Assembly: GCF_012843875.1 (NCBI RefSeq)
Contig: NZ_JABAFY010000002.1
Span: 1-64,000, forward strand
Length of the DNA stretch: 64,000 bases
Direction of reading: 5' to 3'
From: Desulfovibrio piger
GTDB lineage: Bacteria; Desulfobacterota; Desulfovibrionia; Desulfovibrionales; Desulfovibrionaceae
The position numbers were made by a program, and so were the translations under genes. Of this stretch, positions 7,650-16,001 are shown in pieces; within the stretch, counting starts at the first letter, position 1, and each line of letters starts with the position of its first letter. The notes under the pieces were generated by a model, which did not search any database, was not told the DNA's origin, and saw nothing but the letters and a program-made list of their open reading frames with translations.

Positions 7650-9631
7650 TGCGGGACTTCCACGCTTTTTGTCTGGCCGCTCCCCGCTCCGGCGAGGGCA
7701 AGACCGCCGTGGCCGTGGCCCTGATGCGGGCACTTGTCCGCCGGGGCCTTGCCGTGCAGGGCTGCAAATGCGGGCCGGATTACATCGACCCCACATTCCA
7801 TGCGCTGGCTACCGGTCGCCCGGCCTGCAATCTGGATACCTGGATGATGGGCGAGGCCGGTGTGCGCGCCCAGTGGCGGGCCGCCGTGCAGGGAGCCGAC
7901 GCCGCTGTCTGCGAGGGTGTCATGGGCCTGCTGGACGGCCGCTCCCCGGACGACCTTTCCGGCAGCACGCTGGATTGTGCCCGTGTGTTGCACCTGCCCG
8001 TGCTGCTGGTGGTCAACGTGCGGGGCATGGCCGCCTCGCTGACGGCGCTGGTGGAGGGGTTCCAGCAACAGGCGGCACGTCATGGCGTCCGGCTGGCGGG
8101 CGTCATCGCCAACAATGCCGGCAGCCCGCGCCATGCGGATATTCTGCGTCAGGCGCTGGAAAAGGCCGGGCTGCCGCCCCTGCTGGGCGCCCTGCCCCGC
8201 CACGAGGCTTGCCGCATCCCCGAACGGCAGCTGGGCCTGCTGCCCGCGGCTGAAAGCGACTGCGATACGGTGTGGACGGACCGTCTGGCGGAACTGGCGG
8301 AAAATCATGTGGATCTGGACCGCCTGCTGGCTCTGACGCGCCGGCCCCGGCCGCTGGGGCCGCCCCTGCCCGCCCCCAGACAGCGGCAGCGGCGGCTGGC
8401 TGTGGCCCGGGACGAGGCGTTTTGCTTTTATTACCGCGCCAACGAGGACGCCCTGCGCGCCCGCGGCTGGGAGATCGTCCCCTTCTCGCCCCTGCGGGAT
8501 ACGGCCCTGCCGCCGCAGCCGGATGCCCTGTATCTGGGCGGCGGCTACCCGGAAGCCTTCGCCGCCCAACTGTCCGCCAATACGGCCATGCGTAGCGCCA
8601 TCAGGAACTTCGCCGCCGCGGGCGGCGAGATCTACGCCGAGTGCGGCGGTTACATGTATCTGTGTGCCGGACTGGAAGCCGCCGCCGAGGGGCACGGTCT
8701 GGATGGGGAGTGCCGCGTCTGGCCCATGTGCGGCGTGCTGGAGGCCACGGCCCGCATGGGGCAGGGCCTGCGCTCGCTGGGTTACCGCGATGTCCGCTTC
8801 ACGGGAGGCGCGCCCCTGGGCCTGCCTCTGGAGACCTGCCGGGGCCACGAGTTCCACTGGTCGCACATCGAGCTGCACCGGCCTTATGCGCCCCTCTACG
8901 ACGTCACGGACCGTACGGGCACCCGTCCCGAGGGCGTGCATCACGGCAATGTACGGGCGGGCTATGTGCATCTTTACTGGGGCGGTCTGGCCGATGCCGC
9001 CGCTGGCGGGAATATGGATATGGAAACGGCCCCTGCCGCTCCTGCCCCCCACAGTCCTGCCGGACAGGTGATCCTGCTCAACGGCCCCTCCAGTGCGGGC
9101 AAGAGCACCCTGGCCCGCGCCCTGCAAGAAAAGCTGCTGGCCGACCACGGCCGCCACAGCATCATCCTGTCCATGGACGATCTGCTGCGGGCCTGTCCCG
9201 GCCGTCCGGGGGCCCTGCTGCAGGGCATGGCCGCCACGGGCCTGCCCCTGACCGCCATCCTGCACGCGGCCACGGCCGAAGCCGCGCACGCCGGGGCATG
9301 GGTCATCGTGGACCATGTGCTGGGTGAGCGCCCGGACTGGATAGACGACCTGTGGCGGCGCCTGCGGGGTATCCCCGTCCTGCCCGTGCAGGTCTGCTGC
9401 GAACTGGGCGAACTGGAACGCCGGGAAAAGGGCCGTACCGACCGCACGCCGGATTGGCCCCATGCCGCCCGGCAGGCGCGGGACATCCACGCGCCCCTGC
9501 CCGGCGAGCTGCGTATCGATACCAGTTGCACCAGTCCCGAGCACTGCGCGGCCCGCATCCTTTCCGCTCTTGGCCTTCACGGCAAGGCCATGCCGTCACC
9601 GACCCTTGAGGAGGACTCCCATGAAGCCTGA
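7649..9631 (+). CDS. cbiA: Cobyrinate a,c-diamide synthase fused to CPT-like kinase domain
   Basis: A 660-residue fusion. Residues 1 to about 450 are CbiA: an N-terminal P-loop (SGEGKT, 14-19), KCGPDYIDP, and a class-I glutamine amidotransferase-like half with the nucleophile C332 in YAECGGYMYL and a terminal HLYWGG. It amidates the a and c side chains of cobyrinic acid using glutamine and ATP. After a Pro/Ala linker, residues 475-650 form a chloramphenicol-phosphotransferase-like kinase: Walker A GPSSAGKS at 479-486, an acidic SMDDLL, WVIVDHVLG, and an ERREKGRTDR segment close to the family's ERRE-RGDR signature. The second activity is unknown; an antibiotic target is unlikely in a B12 operon. 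Overlaps both neighbours, so translation is coupled. Confidence 0.92.
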   Translation: MRDFHAFCLAAPRSGEGKTAVAVALMRALVRRGLAVQGCKCGPDYIDPTFHALATGRPACNLDTWMMGEAGVRAQWRAAVQGADAAVCEGVMGLLDGRSPDDLSGSTLDCARVLHLPVLLVVNVRGMAASLTALVEGFQQQAARHGVRLAGVIANNAGSPRHADILRQALEKAGLPPLLGALPRHEACRIPERQLGLLPAAESDCDTVWTDRLAELAENHVDLDRLLALTRRPRPLGPPLPAPRQRQRRLAVARDEAFCFYYRANEDALRARGWEIVPFSPLRDTALPPQPDALYLGGGYPEAFAAQLSANTAMRSAIRNFAAAGGEIYAECGGYMYLCAGLEAAAEGHGLDGECRVWPMCGVLEATARMGQGLRSLGYRDVRFTGGAPLGLPLETCRGHEFHWSHIELHRPYAPLYDVTDRTGTRPEGVHHGNVRAGYVHLYWGGLADAAAGGNMDMETAPAAPAPHSPAGQVILLNGPSSAGKSTLARALQEKLLADHGRHSIILSMDDLLRACPGRPGALLQGMAATGLPLTAILHAATAEAAHAGAWVIVDHVLGERPDWIDDLWRRLRGIPVLPVQVCCELGELERREKGRTDRTPDWPHAARQARDIHAPLPGELRIDTSCTSPEHCAARILSALGLHGKAMPSPTLEEDSHEA

Positions 9632-12242
9632 GGCACACGGCGGCGACCGGCTGCGCATGGCCGCACTGGCCGGGCGCGCCCCTAACAGCCTGCTGGATTT
9701 CAGCGTCAACGTCCGTCCCGAAGGCGCACCGGAATTCCTGCGTCTGGCGCTTTGTCGCGCCCTGGACCATATCTCGGCCTATCCTTCCCCCCATGCGGAA
9801 GAGGCCATGGAGGCCGCCGCCCGCGTCTACGGCCTGCCTGCGGACTGCTTCGTGTTCGGTAACGGCACCAACGAGCTCATCCACCTGCTGGCCCGTGTCC
9901 TCAAGGAAGACGGCACTCCCTGCGCGGCCGTGATCGAACCGGCCTTCAGCGAATACGCCCTAGCCTGCGGACTGGCCGGGCTGAAGGTACGCCATCCGGA
10001 CTGCGGCGTGCGCCGCGACGGGGACAGCGACGAGGACATGCTCCGGCAGCTGCTCTCCCTGCTGGCGGACGTCCCGGCCCGGGCAGCCGTCTGGCTTGCC
10101 AATCCGGGCAACCCTTCCGGATCTTTCCTGCCGCCCACTTCCTGCCGCCGTCTGCTGGAGGCCCGCCCCGACCTGCTCTGGATCATCGACGAAGCCTTTG
10201 CCGCCTATGCGGGCCCCGACGACGTCTCTTCCCTCATCACGCAGCTGCCGGACAATGCCGTGCTGCTGCGCTCCCTGACCAAGTTCCATGCCGTGCCCGG
10301 CGTGCGCCTGGGCTATATGGTCACACGGGCGGAACGGGCACGGCGATGGCGCAGACAGCTGCCCGCCTGGAGCGTCAATGCCTTTGCCCTGGCCGCCGCA
10401 CAGGCCGTGCTGGCGGATACGTCGGACTTTGCCGACCGGACACGGGACGAGAACCGCCGCCGCCGCGAACATCTGTGCGCCTGCCTGCGCGACGTACCCG
10501 GCATCACGGCCTTCCCCTCGCTGGCCAACTATGTGCTGTTCCGCTGTGAACAGGCCCCGGCGGACCTGTATGCCCGCCTGCTGCGGGAATACGGCATCGC
10601 CGTGCGCGACTGCTCCAATTATCGCGGCATGGAAGACGGCAGCTGGTTCCGTGCCGCCGTGCGGCTGGAAGAAGACCATCAGCGGCTGGCCGACGCCCTG
10701 CGCGGCATCCTGCACCCGTCCGTGCCCGTGCCGCCGCGCCCGCGCTCCCGGCGTCCCGCCCTCATGCTGCAGGGCACGTCCTCCGATGCGGGCAAAAGCA
10801 TCCTGGCCGCCGCCTTCTGCCGCATCCTGCGTCAGGACGGCTATGACGTGGCTCCGTTCAAGGCCCAGAACATGTCCCTCAACTCCGGGGTGACCGCCCT
10901 TGGCGAAGAGATGGGGCGCGCCCAGATCGTCCAGGCCCAGGCGGCCCGCATCGATCCCGAAGCCCTCATGAATCCCGTGCTGCTCAAACCGCATTCGGAG
11001 ACCGGGTCACAGGTCATCGTCCTGGGCAAACCCGTGGGGCACATGCAGGCCCGCGAATATTTCCGCTACAAGGCCGGGCTCTGGCAGACCGTGCGCGACG
11101 CCTACGACACGCTGGCCGACCGGCACGAGGTCATGGTCCTGGAAGGGGCAGGCAGCCCAGGCGAGGTGAACCTCAAGCAGCACGACATCGTCAACATGCG
11201 CATGGCCGCCCACGCGCAGGCCTCGGTGCTGCTGGTGGGCGACATCGACCGCGGCGGGGTCTATGCCTCGCTGCTGGGCACCTGGATGACCCTGGAACAG
11301 CAGGAGCGCTCCCTGCTGGCGGGCTGGCTCGTCAACAAGTTCCGGGGCGACGCTTCCTTTCTGGAACCGGCCCATGCCTATGTGCGGCAGGCCACCGGCA
11401 TCCCGGTGCTGGGCGTCATCCCCTGGCTGCGCAATATCAACATCCCGGATGAAGACATGGCGGGCTTCCCCTGGTCGCAGGCGGCGGACACCACACCGCC
11501 CCCGCCCGGCATCCTCGACATCGCCGTGGTCATGCCCCGGCATGTGTCCAACTTCACCGATATGACGCCTCTGGCCGCCGAACCGGACGTGCGCCTGCGG
11601 GCCGTGCGCCGGGCCGAAGACTGGGGGCAGCCTCATGTGGTCATCCTGCCCGGTACCAAGAGCGTGGCCGCCGACCTGGCCGCGCTGCGGGCCGACGGTC
11701 TGGCCGAGCTCATCTGCCGCCATGCCGCCCGGGACGGCTGGCTGCTGGGCATCTGCGGCGGGCTCCAGATGCTGGGGCGCGCCATCCTCGATCCGCTGGG
11801 GCTGGAATCCGCCGCGCCTTCCGTGCCCGGCCTCGGGCTCATGGATCTGGAATCCACCTTTGCTGCGGACAAGACGCTGGTCAGCGTGCGCCGGGCCGCC
11901 ACGCCGCTGCCGGTCATGACCGGCGGTTACGAGATCCATCACGGCCATACCAGCCACGGCCCGTCGGCCCTGCCCCTTTTCGTGCGCGAGGGCCAAGGCG
12001 CTCCGGAAGAACGCATCTGCGGCTATGTGAGCGGCCGTCGCTGGGCCACTTATCTGCACGGTCTGTTCGATGACGACGCCTTCCGCCGTGCCTGGCTCGA
12101 CCATGTGCGGCAGGACGTGGGCCTGGAGCCGCAGGGCCGCCAGCTGGTGCGCTGCGATCTGGAAGCCTCGCTGGACCGCCTGGCCGACGTGGTGCGCCAG
12201 AATGTGGACATGAAGGCCATTTGCAAGCGTCTGGGCCTGTGA
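9621..12242 (+). CDS. Fusion: CobD L-threonine-phosphate decarboxylase and CbiP/CobQ cobyric acid synthase
   Basis: An 873-residue bifunctional protein. Residues 1 to about 360 are a class-I/II PLP aminotransferase-fold CobD, with substrate-binding WLANPGNPSG, the DEAF motif and Schiff-base K221 in SLTKFHAVPGVRLGY; it makes aminopropanol phosphate from threonine phosphate. From about 378 the protein is CbiP/CobQ, which amidates the b, d, e and g side chains: P-loop GTSSDAGKS (385-393), KAQNMSLNS, VNKFRGD and the glutamine-hydrolysing C712 in GICGGLQMLG. The ATG at 9621 has GAGGAGG just upstream and overlaps the end of cbiA by 11 bp. A longer frame upstream is shadow. Joining the side-arm supplier to the acceptor-making amidase is metabolically sensible. 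Confidence 0.94.
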   Translation: MKPEAHGGDRLRMAALAGRAPNSLLDFSVNVRPEGAPEFLRLALCRALDHISAYPSPHAEEAMEAAARVYGLPADCFVFGNGTNELIHLLARVLKEDGTPCAAVIEPAFSEYALACGLAGLKVRHPDCGVRRDGDSDEDMLRQLLSLLADVPARAAVWLANPGNPSGSFLPPTSCRRLLEARPDLLWIIDEAFAAYAGPDDVSSLITQLPDNAVLLRSLTKFHAVPGVRLGYMVTRAERARRWRRQLPAWSVNAFALAAAQAVLADTSDFADRTRDENRRRREHLCACLRDVPGITAFPSLANYVLFRCEQAPADLYARLLREYGIAVRDCSNYRGMEDGSWFRAAVRLEEDHQRLADALRGILHPSVPVPPRPRSRRPALMLQGTSSDAGKSILAAAFCRILRQDGYDVAPFKAQNMSLNSGVTALGEEMGRAQIVQAQAARIDPEALMNPVLLKPHSETGSQVIVLGKPVGHMQAREYFRYKAGLWQTVRDAYDTLADRHEVMVLEGAGSPGEVNLKQHDIVNMRMAAHAQASVLLVGDIDRGGVYASLLGTWMTLEQQERSLLAGWLVNKFRGDASFLEPAHAYVRQATGIPVLGVIPWLRNINIPDEDMAGFPWSQAADTTPPPPGILDIAVVMPRHVSNFTDMTPLAAEPDVRLRAVRRAEDWGQPHVVILPGTKSVAADLAALRADGLAELICRHAARDGWLLGICGGLQMLGRAILDPLGLESAAPSVPGLGLMDLESTFAADKTLVSVRRAATPLPVMTGGYEIHHGHTSHGPSALPLFVREGQGAPEERICGYVSGRRWATYLHGLFDDDAFRRAWLDHVRQDVGLEPQGRQLVRCDLEASLDRLADVVRQNVDMKAICKRLGL

Positions 12243-12373
12243 GGAACTACGGCCCAGCCGTAATACGGGACGACGGCCCGGCAGATGCAGCTGCCGTCAT
12301 CCCCGCAACAGCGCCCCGCTGCGAGGATGTTTTGCCGTTGCGCGCCCCGGGCGTTCAACTGGCTGAAGACCAT

Positions 12374-12404
12374 AAAAAAGCCACCCTTTGCGGGCGGCTT
12401 TTTT
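12374..12404. terminator. Bidirectional terminator between cbiP and the GGDEF/EAL gene
   Basis: A-run, GCC-CC / GG-GGC stem with one mismatch, and T-run in both directions, centred between two convergent genes. Confidence 0.85.
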
Positions 12405-12414
12405 GCGCTCCCTG

Positions 12415-14511
12415 TCAGGACAGCAGGGCGGCGAACTGTTCCACCGGGAGCGGCTGGCTGAGCAGATAGCCCTGGGCCCTGGGACAGCCCAGTTTGCGCA
12501 GGACAGCCAGCTGTTCCTCGGTCTCCACGCCCTCGGCAACGGTACGGATGCCCATATCCTCCGCAGCCTCGATGACCAGACGCAGCAGACGCTGCCGTTT
12601 GTCGCTGCCGCACAGGTCATCCATCAGGCTCTTGTCCAGCTTGAGCTCATCGAAGCCCAGACGCGCCAGGGTCATGAGATTGGCATAGGCCACACCGAAA
12701 TCGTCGATGGCCACCCGGAAGCCTTTGGCCCGGATGCTGTCCACGACCTTCTGGAACGTACGGTAATCCTCCGTACTGGCCGTTTCCGTGATCTCCACCT
12801 GCAACAGCTCGGCCGGGATGTCGAACTTTTGCCTGATCTCCTCCAGCCTGTCGGCCACTTCAGGAAAGGCCAGCGTCGTACGGGAAAAATTCACGGCCAT
12901 GGGCACCAGCGGCCGCCCCTCGTCCCGCCAGCGTTTCAGGCAGGCGCAGACCTTGCCGAACACATGCAGGTCCACCTGCAGCATGGCGTACAGGGATTCC
13001 AGCAGGGGGATGAATTGCGTGGGCGGGATGACCTTGCCCTCGCTTATCAGGCGCAGCAGGATCTCGCCGCCGACCACCGCGCCATCCGCCACCCGGAACT
13101 GGGGCTGGCAATACAGGGTAAAGCTGTCCGAGGCCAGCAGCTCTTCCAGACGGCCGGGCCGGGCCAGGTCGAGGACGTCGTCCAGCCCGCTCCGGTAACG
13201 ACCGCTCTGGGGCGACGAACGGTAAAAATCCCGCTTGGCGGCAAACATCCGGGCATCGGCGGCGATCAGGCCTTCGCCTATATCGTCTTCGCGGCGCACC
13301 CAGGCGCAGCCTACAGAGGCGGTAAAGCCCAGCGTCCCGGCAAACAGGGAACGCACCCGCTCCACATCCCTGCGGAACTCCCATTCGTCCCCTCCCTGCC
13401 ACAGCAGGACAAATTCGTCACCGCCCATGCGGTATACGGCCGTATCCGGCAGGAGCTCATGGACCGAACGGCTCACCGCCGCCAGGACGGCGTCCCCGCC
13501 GCTGTAGCCGTCGCCGTCATTGATGTCCTTGAGGCCGTTGATGTCCAGGAAGATGACGCCGATGTCGGCATCCCGCTTCTGCACGTCGCGCTGGAAAGCA
13601 TTGCGGTTGAACACCCCGGTCAGCTGGTCGTGGTAGCTGAGGAAATGCAGCTCGTTCAGCGAATCCCGCCGCCACAGGGAGGAGCTGAGGAAAAACTTCA
13701 TGGACGACAGCAGCACCCGGGAAGAATCGATACGCTCGGGATCCAGGTTGTCCACGCCCACAAAACCGCGCAGGCTCTTGCCGTTCCAAAGCGGGAACAC
13801 CAGCAGGGAGTGGATGTCCTGGCGTTTGAGCACGGCGTATTCTTCAGGACTGCTTTCACGCAGGCTTTCCACATCCGTGGTCAAAATGGGCTGGTGGGCG
13901 TAGAAGTTGGGCATCCAGCGGGCAATGCCCCCCACAGGGACATTGGCCAGGAATTCCTTTTGCGGCACGACGCCCTCACGACACCATTCAAATGTATTGC
14001 GGACGACATCGTCAGAGAACTCAAAGATATAGGCCCTGTCCGCCTGCAAATATTCGCCGATGGCGGCCAGCACGTCGTCGATCAGGAAAGGCAGGTCGGC
14101 ATCCTGCCGGTACAGCTTGCGGGCGCAGTGGTTGATGAAGTTCTGCAGGGAAAGATTCTTGTCCAGCTGTTCCTGCAGGAGCACATGCTCCGTGATGTCC
14201 GAGGCGATCTCCGTCCTGACCTGCCTGCCGTTGAACTCGCAAATGCTGTCGCTCAGCAAAAAATGGCGTCCGACAAGCTGGTTGTAGAACTTCCATACAT
14301 AGCAGCCGTCCTGGGAAAGCTTGCCGTTGGTACAAAAAGGACAGGGATCCCGCCGTCCCTGCAGGATCTCGTAACATTTGCCATGCAATCTCTGGGGGAT
14401 GTGGAATTCTTCTGCCAGGGCCCTGTTGTAGTAGAGCAGCTCGTAGGTCTCCATGTCGGCGATGTAGACCAGCTCCTGCAGGTTATCCAGGATCTTTTCA
14501 TGCATGTTCAT
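12415..14511 (-). CDS. PAS-GAF-GGDEF-EAL cyclic-di-GMP signalling protein
   Basis: A 698-residue cytoplasmic protein with no membrane segments. The first 120 residues look like a PAS sensor and include a DPCPFC cysteine pair; about 130-290 looks like GAF; then a GGDEF domain with the intact motif in YRMGGDEFVLLW near residue 362 and the preceding YHDQLTGVFNR; then an EAL domain from about 455. The EAL motif reads EIL, but the other catalytic positions are present (N in MAVNFS, E in VEITET, DD in IDDFG, K in KLDKS, E in AEGVE), so phosphodiesterase activity is plausible. Both synthesis and breakdown of c-di-GMP are possible. The start at 14511 fits the domain edge; a weak ribosome site leaves it slightly uncertain. 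Convergent with the cobalamin operon. Confidence 0.9.
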   Translation of the reverse strand: MNMHEKILDNLQELVYIADMETYELLYYNRALAEEFHIPQRLHGKCYEILQGRRDPCPFCTNGKLSQDGCYVWKFYNQLVGRHFLLSDSICEFNGRQVRTEIASDITEHVLLQEQLDKNLSLQNFINHCARKLYRQDADLPFLIDDVLAAIGEYLQADRAYIFEFSDDVVRNTFEWCREGVVPQKEFLANVPVGGIARWMPNFYAHQPILTTDVESLRESSPEEYAVLKRQDIHSLLVFPLWNGKSLRGFVGVDNLDPERIDSSRVLLSSMKFFLSSSLWRRDSLNELHFLSYHDQLTGVFNRNAFQRDVQKRDADIGVIFLDINGLKDINDGDGYSGGDAVLAAVSRSVHELLPDTAVYRMGGDEFVLLWQGGDEWEFRRDVERVRSLFAGTLGFTASVGCAWVRREDDIGEGLIAADARMFAAKRDFYRSSPQSGRYRSGLDDVLDLARPGRLEELLASDSFTLYCQPQFRVADGAVVGGEILLRLISEGKVIPPTQFIPLLESLYAMLQVDLHVFGKVCACLKRWRDEGRPLVPMAVNFSRTTLAFPEVADRLEEIRQKFDIPAELLQVEITETASTEDYRTFQKVVDSIRAKGFRVAIDDFGVAYANLMTLARLGFDELKLDKSLMDDLCGSDKRQRLLRLVIEAAEDMGIRTVAEGVETEEQLAVLRKLGCPRAQGYLLSQPLPVEQFAALLS

Positions 14512-14765
14512 GATGCTACCCGAAAGAAGGACTGAAAAAATGCGGAATCGGCGGCGAAACCATGTAAATGAGTTCCAATGGCACGGGACAGATGCAGCGT
14601 AAAGGAAGGAAACACCCCAAAAGCCGCCACCGGACAAAAATATCCTTTCCCCGCCATATCCTTGAGCAATCTTCGCAAGTCGGGTACAAGTCTCCCGTTG
14701 CCGCCGTCCGGGGCGGCACGCCGGCTGTTTTTCCCTTTTTTTATGCAAGACATACGGAACCACCC

Positions 14766-15758
14766 ATGTCAAAAGTCGTCATCATCACTACCGGCGGCAC
14801 CATCGCCATGCAGCATGACAGCGTGACCGGTGCGGCCGTGCCCGCTGTCAGCGGTGCGGACCTTGTCCGGGCCATCCCCGGCCTGGGCAGCGTCTGCGAT
14901 CTGGAAGTACGCGAGTTCGACAACCTGCCGAGCCCGGCCATCACGCCTGACCACATGTTCCGCCTGGCGGCCATGGTCCGGCAGTATCTGGCCATGGACG
15001 ACGTCAGCGGCGGCGTCATCACCCACGGCACGGACAGTCTGGAAGAAAGCGCCTATTTCCTCGATCTTTCCCTGGAAGGCCACAAGCCTGTCTGTTTCAC
15101 GGCAGCCATGCGCTCCGGTGACGAGCTCAGCCCCGACGGGCCGCGCAACATCCTGGCGGCCGTGCGCGTGGCGGCCTCACGCTCGGCCCGCAACATGGGC
15201 AGCCTTGTGGTCATGAACGAGCAGATCCACGCCGCCCGCGAAGTCACCAAGACCCACGCCGCCAACGTGGCCACCTTCCAGTCCCCCTGGTGGGGCCCCC
15301 TGGGTGTGGTGGACGGCGACAGGGTCATCTTCCGCAGGGCCCAGCTGGGCCGCCAGACCTTTTTGCCCCACAGCCTGTGCAAAAAGGTCGACCTCATCAA
15401 GCTGGTCACCGGTTCCGATGCCGCCTATCTGGACTTTGCCGTCTCGCGCGGTGTGGACGGCATCGTGGTGGAAAGCTTCGGCCGCGGCAACGTGCCGCCC
15501 TATGTGATCCCCGGTATCTCGCGCGCCCTGGAGAAAGGGATCATCGTGGTCAACGCCACCCGCACGGGCGGCCGCGTGCTGGACGAATACGGCTACGAGG
15601 GCGGCATGCTGCAACAGCACAAGATGGGCGTCATCATGGCCGGAGAACTGAGCGCCGCCAAGGCCCGCCTCAAGCTCATGCTCATCCTCAGCCAGTACGG
15701 CCCCGACGGTCGTCCCGATCCCGCGGAAGTGGCCCGCTACTTCGAGCACAGCATGTGA
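14766..15758 (+). CDS. L-asparaginase
   Basis: A 330-residue asparaginase/glutaminase family enzyme converting asparagine to aspartate and ammonia. The first catalytic threonine lies in IITTGGTIAMQ (T12), the second in HGTDSLEESAYF (T89 and D90), and a lysine follows in REVTKTHAANVATFQSP. No signal peptide is visible, so it is probably cytoplasmic, although the motif spacing resembles the type II group. The start at 14766 gives a canonical N-terminus; its ribosome site is weak (GGAAC). The gene is monocistronic: it is divergent from the GGDEF/EAL gene and ends at a strong terminator. Confidence 0.93.
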   Translation: MSKVVIITTGGTIAMQHDSVTGAAVPAVSGADLVRAIPGLGSVCDLEVREFDNLPSPAITPDHMFRLAAMVRQYLAMDDVSGGVITHGTDSLEESAYFLDLSLEGHKPVCFTAAMRSGDELSPDGPRNILAAVRVAASRSARNMGSLVVMNEQIHAAREVTKTHAANVATFQSPWWGPLGVVDGDRVIFRRAQLGRQTFLPHSLCKKVDLIKLVTGSDAAYLDFAVSRGVDGIVVESFGRGNVPPYVIPGISRALEKGIIVVNATRTGGRVLDEYGYEGGMLQQHKMGVIMAGELSAAKARLKLMLILSQYGPDGRPDPAEVARYFEHSM

Positions 15759-15794
15759 TCCTGCGGCGGGTGGCCCCGCCCCCAAAGCATGCCC

Positions 15795-15822
15795 AAAGGC
15801 CGGAGCCTCTCCGGCCTTTTTT
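15795..15822 (+). terminator. Rho-independent terminator after asparaginase
   Basis: Perfect 11-bp stem AAAGGCCGGAG (15795-15805) with CTCCGGCCTTT (15809-15819), 3-nt loop, T-run to 15822. Confidence 0.92.
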
Positions 15823-16001
15823 ATCCGTTCCCGGCCTGTCCCGGCCGCATGCCCTAGTCCGGAATCCGCTTGCCTTCGACCGGGACGGACGCGATACTGG
15901 CAAAAGATCCGGCAGCGGACCCGTCCCGTGCCGGGATCTCTCCAAAGGTCCGCCTTCCTGTGGCCGGCCTTTTCCCGAGCATACCCCGATGGAGGGAACC
16001 C

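Noticed and set aside
3663-9580. Very long minus-strand open frames (about 590-730 codons) opposite the cobalamin genes
   Set aside because: The plus-strand products are unmistakable enzymes; antisense frames stay open because of high GC at third positions, and their translations are low-complexity Gly/Ala/Arg/His.
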